From Rubripirellula sp. (GTDB taxonomy: Bacteria > Planctomycetota > Planctomycetia > Pirellulales > Pirellulaceae), in assembly GCA_022425745.1 (NCBI GenBank), contig JAKMEW010000497.1, positions 1 through 47,264 of the forward strand: a stretch of 47,264 bases of DNA, read 5' to 3'. Positions 45,588 to 47,264 of this stretch are shown piece after piece. Positions within the stretch are counted from its first letter, which is position 1. Every line of letters starts with the position of its first letter. Made by a program: the position numbers and the translations under genes. The notes beneath the pieces are model-generated. The model was not told where the DNA came from and searched no databases. It worked only from the letters and a program-made list of their open reading frames with translations.

Positions 45588-46598
45588 CTACTTACCTGAA
45601 GGAATCTGAATCAGAACCGGCGGCTTTTTCTGACCGCCGCTCTCGCGCGATAGAGTTTTTCCGCCAACTTTTAAATCCCAATCAACATCAAACAATAGAT
45701 CAAAACCTGGATTCTGATCTTTCACCTGACACGAACAGGGGCCGACAACAAATTTGCAAGCCATCTCAATCGTGTCTTTGTAAATCCCTTGACCGACAAG
45801 AGCATACAAAACTCGGCCACGACCAATCACAGGAAATGCCATCGGCTGGTTTGAAAGATCGACTAGATCTGCTTCACTACCCATCAACATAGCGATCAGA
45901 AATTGCTCACGCGGATCGTTTCGATCTACCTTGACAATCGAAAAATCAATTTTCAATTCGATTGGATTCTCCTGATCGAAAAACTCATCTGCTTCCAATA
46001 CATCTTGCTCTGGGAGTTTCAAATTGGCTTTGTTCCACTCGATTTGATCTTTGAGTCTGCGCAACGCCTCGGCATCTTGAACTTGATCCCCTGATGACAC
46101 AAAAATCCAAACAGCCGACTGACCATCTAGAAGCTGATTTGCGATTTTTTGCCGAGCTGGTGAAGCTAATAAGGCTTCAGCATCAAGATCTTCTAGTGGC
46201 ATGGTGGTCACAATACGGTCAGGCACCTCACGTGAATTAGCGGAGTAAAGTAAACATGCCGTAGGAGAGTCGTTCGCTGCAACAATTCCCTTTGTCAAAA
46301 CTTCAAGCTGCCGATCAACCTCCGCACGCAGATCACATTCACGAACGCGAAGATTCAGTGCAGCTCCAGAGGCCCGAGTTGATTGTCGAATCATCGCGAT
46401 TTTCTGCTGCTCTTTAGGCGTAAGGTCACGTCGATGCAAAATAATCAACTCGTAATTGTCTGACTGCCACCGTTCAAGGGCATACCGAAAAACGGGAACG
46501 TTACAAGCGAGTAAGGTGTTGTTTGCACTGAGGATGGATAACCACACTAAAAGGGTTGCTAATCGCCAATTCATAAAGCAGCTCGAGGGTTTTTGCAT
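45588..46598 (-). CDS. Exported hypothetical protein of the CNVPVFRYALERW type
   Basis: 336 aa (328 from Met9 at 46574, which directly starts the leader). The leader NWRLATLLVWLSILSANNTL ends in LLAC, so Cys32 could be a lipidated residue. Right after it comes CNVPVFRYALERW, a stretch I have seen in exported planctomycete proteins near ABC transporters, but I cannot give a family name. The body is alpha/beta with acidic stretches; GQSAVWIFVSSGDQVQD and CKFVVGPCSCQVKDQNPG are notable, the latter with Cys residues that could bind metal or form disulphides. The 3' end lies 23 nt from the start of the fusion protein gene on the same strand. Function unknown. Confidence 0.72.
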   Translation of the reverse strand: MQKPSSCFMNWRLATLLVWLSILSANNTLLACNVPVFRYALERWQSDNYELIILHRRDLTPKEQQKIAMIRQSTRASGAALNLRVRECDLRAEVDRQLEVLTKGIVAANDSPTACLLYSANSREVPDRIVTTMPLEDLDAEALLASPARQKIANQLLDGQSAVWIFVSSGDQVQDAEALRRLKDQIEWNKANLKLPEQDVLEADEFFDQENPIELKIDFSIVKVDRNDPREQFLIAMLMGSEADLVDLSNQPMAFPVIGRGRVLYALVGQGIYKDTIEMACKFVVGPCSCQVKDQNPGFDLLFDVDWDLKVGGKTLSRESGGQKKPPVLIQIPSGK

Positions 46599-46662
46599 GT
46601 CCGTCTATTGGAAATCGCCGAGTCAAGCGAACGTTCAATGATTTGATGTTGTCTTTTGCATC

Positions 46663-47264
46663 TCACTCACGTTGAAATTCTATTCCCGCAATGACCGGAT
46701 TCTCGGATTGGGAATGTACCTGAAGCGAAATTCGTTCCATCAATTTCACTCCAGAAAATTCAACTCGCTGATAAAGCGACTCATCTGAGCTCGGACCTCC
46801 CAAGTGCTGATGTTTTGTTTTTCCCTGAACGCTCAACTCCACGTCACAGGAACCGTCAGCAGCCAAGTAAGCGAGAAAAACAGTCAAACGATAGCGGATA
46901 TTTTCTTCCTTGGACGAGTCGTCGCCATGATCAGCGAGCCGGATCTGCAAGCTGGTAACCCCTTGGAGGCCTGAAGCATAGATCCAGCGATAGTCATTTT
47001 TCTCAATGCTGCTTGGGTGACTCTGAGTCAGCGTGACCTCGGGGTTCCAATCTATTTCAATTTTGGGCGAATCCCCCGCGACGATGGGGTACTCTAGCCA
47101 AAGATTCCCATTATCGTCCCGTCGATCACCCGGAGCACCAAAATTGATTCCAAGATGCCGTATCGGTTGATCGAGAGATTCACCCACCGCAAAATCATCG
47201 ACGCTCCACAGGTCGACTTCAGGCATGTGTACCAAGGCAAGTGAGGTTAGATTCTGGTAAGCAC
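46663..47264 (-). CDS. C-terminal end of an exported PQQ-like beta-propeller protein (partial)
   Basis: The frame is open to the right edge: eight more codons (AYQNLTSLAL up to the edge) lie before the TTG at 47235, so that TTG is not the true start. At least 200 residues are visible. HLGINFGAPGDRRDDNGNLW and LEYPIVAGDSPKIEIDW match the C-terminal domain that follows PQQ or BamB-like propellers in planctomycete exported proteins. A carbohydrate-binding-like beta-sandwich ends the protein (RYRLTVFLAYLAADGSCDVE, MERISLQVHSQSENPVIAGI). The propeller itself is outside the window, so the call rests on this end domain. The gene is 65 nt upstream of the CNVPVFRY gene on the same strand. Confidence 0.7.
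   Translation of the reverse strand, partial: AYQNLTSLALVHMPEVDLWSVDDFAVGESLDQPIRHLGINFGAPGDRRDDNGNLWLEYPIVAGDSPKIEIDWNPEVTLTQSHPSSIEKNDYRWIYASGLQGVTSLQIRLADHGDDSSKEENIRYRLTVFLAYLAADGSCDVELSVQGKTKHQHLGGPSSDESLYQRVEFSGVKLMERISLQVHSQSENPVIAGIEFQRE

Noticed and set aside
1-47264. Mobile elements, CRISPR arrays, prophage, tRNA or rRNA genes
   Set aside because: No transposase, integrase, regularly spaced repeat, cloverleaf with T-loop consensus or rRNA stretch was seen in reading the gaps.

Overview
The window reads as a chromosomal stretch of a planctomycete, most likely of the Pirellulaceae type. The evidence is a DUF1559 pseudopilin with the canonical planctomycete N-terminus, a DUF58/MoxR/BatA/DUF4159 cluster, a cytochrome c / beta-propeller / cupredoxin fusion protein (DUF6797 type), a CehA/McbA metallohydrolase, a Tat-exported Gfo/Idh/MocA oxidoreductase, a PQQ-like propeller protein, and many TTG-start or weak-SD genes. 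No phage, insertion sequence, CRISPR, tRNA or rRNA was recognised. Both window ends cut through genes.

Layout. (1) 1-1774, minus strand: start of an exported lactonase-like propeller, a hypothetical protein, and a His/Cys-rich metal-binding lipoprotein with its own terminator. (2) 2011-6986, plus strand: a palindrome and a sigma-54 type -24/-12 promoter precede a small Cys-rich ORF, an HtrA-type protease, a sensor kinase and an NtrC-type sigma-54 activator. Together they look like a self-regulated envelope or metal stress module. (3) 13459-6966, minus strand: a DinB-like protein, a HEAT-like protein, a small helical protein and a 1311-residue membrane FtsK/SpoIIIE ATPase with three ATPase-like segments. 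The ATPase resembles the EssC/EccC motors of type VII secretion, and this locus is the best candidate for an undescribed system. (4) 14363-16794, minus strand: esterase, RecJ and ribosomal protein L33, which was found by reading the minus strand at 16630-16794. (5) 17024-24147: a toroid plus DUF4159 protein divergent from a MoxR-DUF58-BatA operon. (6) 24270-29843, plus strand: three different GspF-like membrane proteins in tandem, then four pseudopilin-like proteins, with no ATPase, secretin or peptidase nearby. (7) 30042-33815: a large RND/MMPL transporter. (8) 33937-47264, minus strand: catabolic and exported enzymes. These are a Tat oxidoreductase, an AGE-family epimerase translationally coupled to a NanM-like mutarotase, a beta-class DNA methyltransferase with a C-terminal GIY-YIG domain, a CehA/McbA hydrolase, the cytochrome/propeller/azurin fusion, a CNVPVFRY-type exported protein and the end of a PQQ-like propeller protein.

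All calls come from reading motifs by eye. No database search, alignment program or structure prediction was run, so family assignments rest on recognised motifs, and membrane, coiled-coil and domain limits are approximate.
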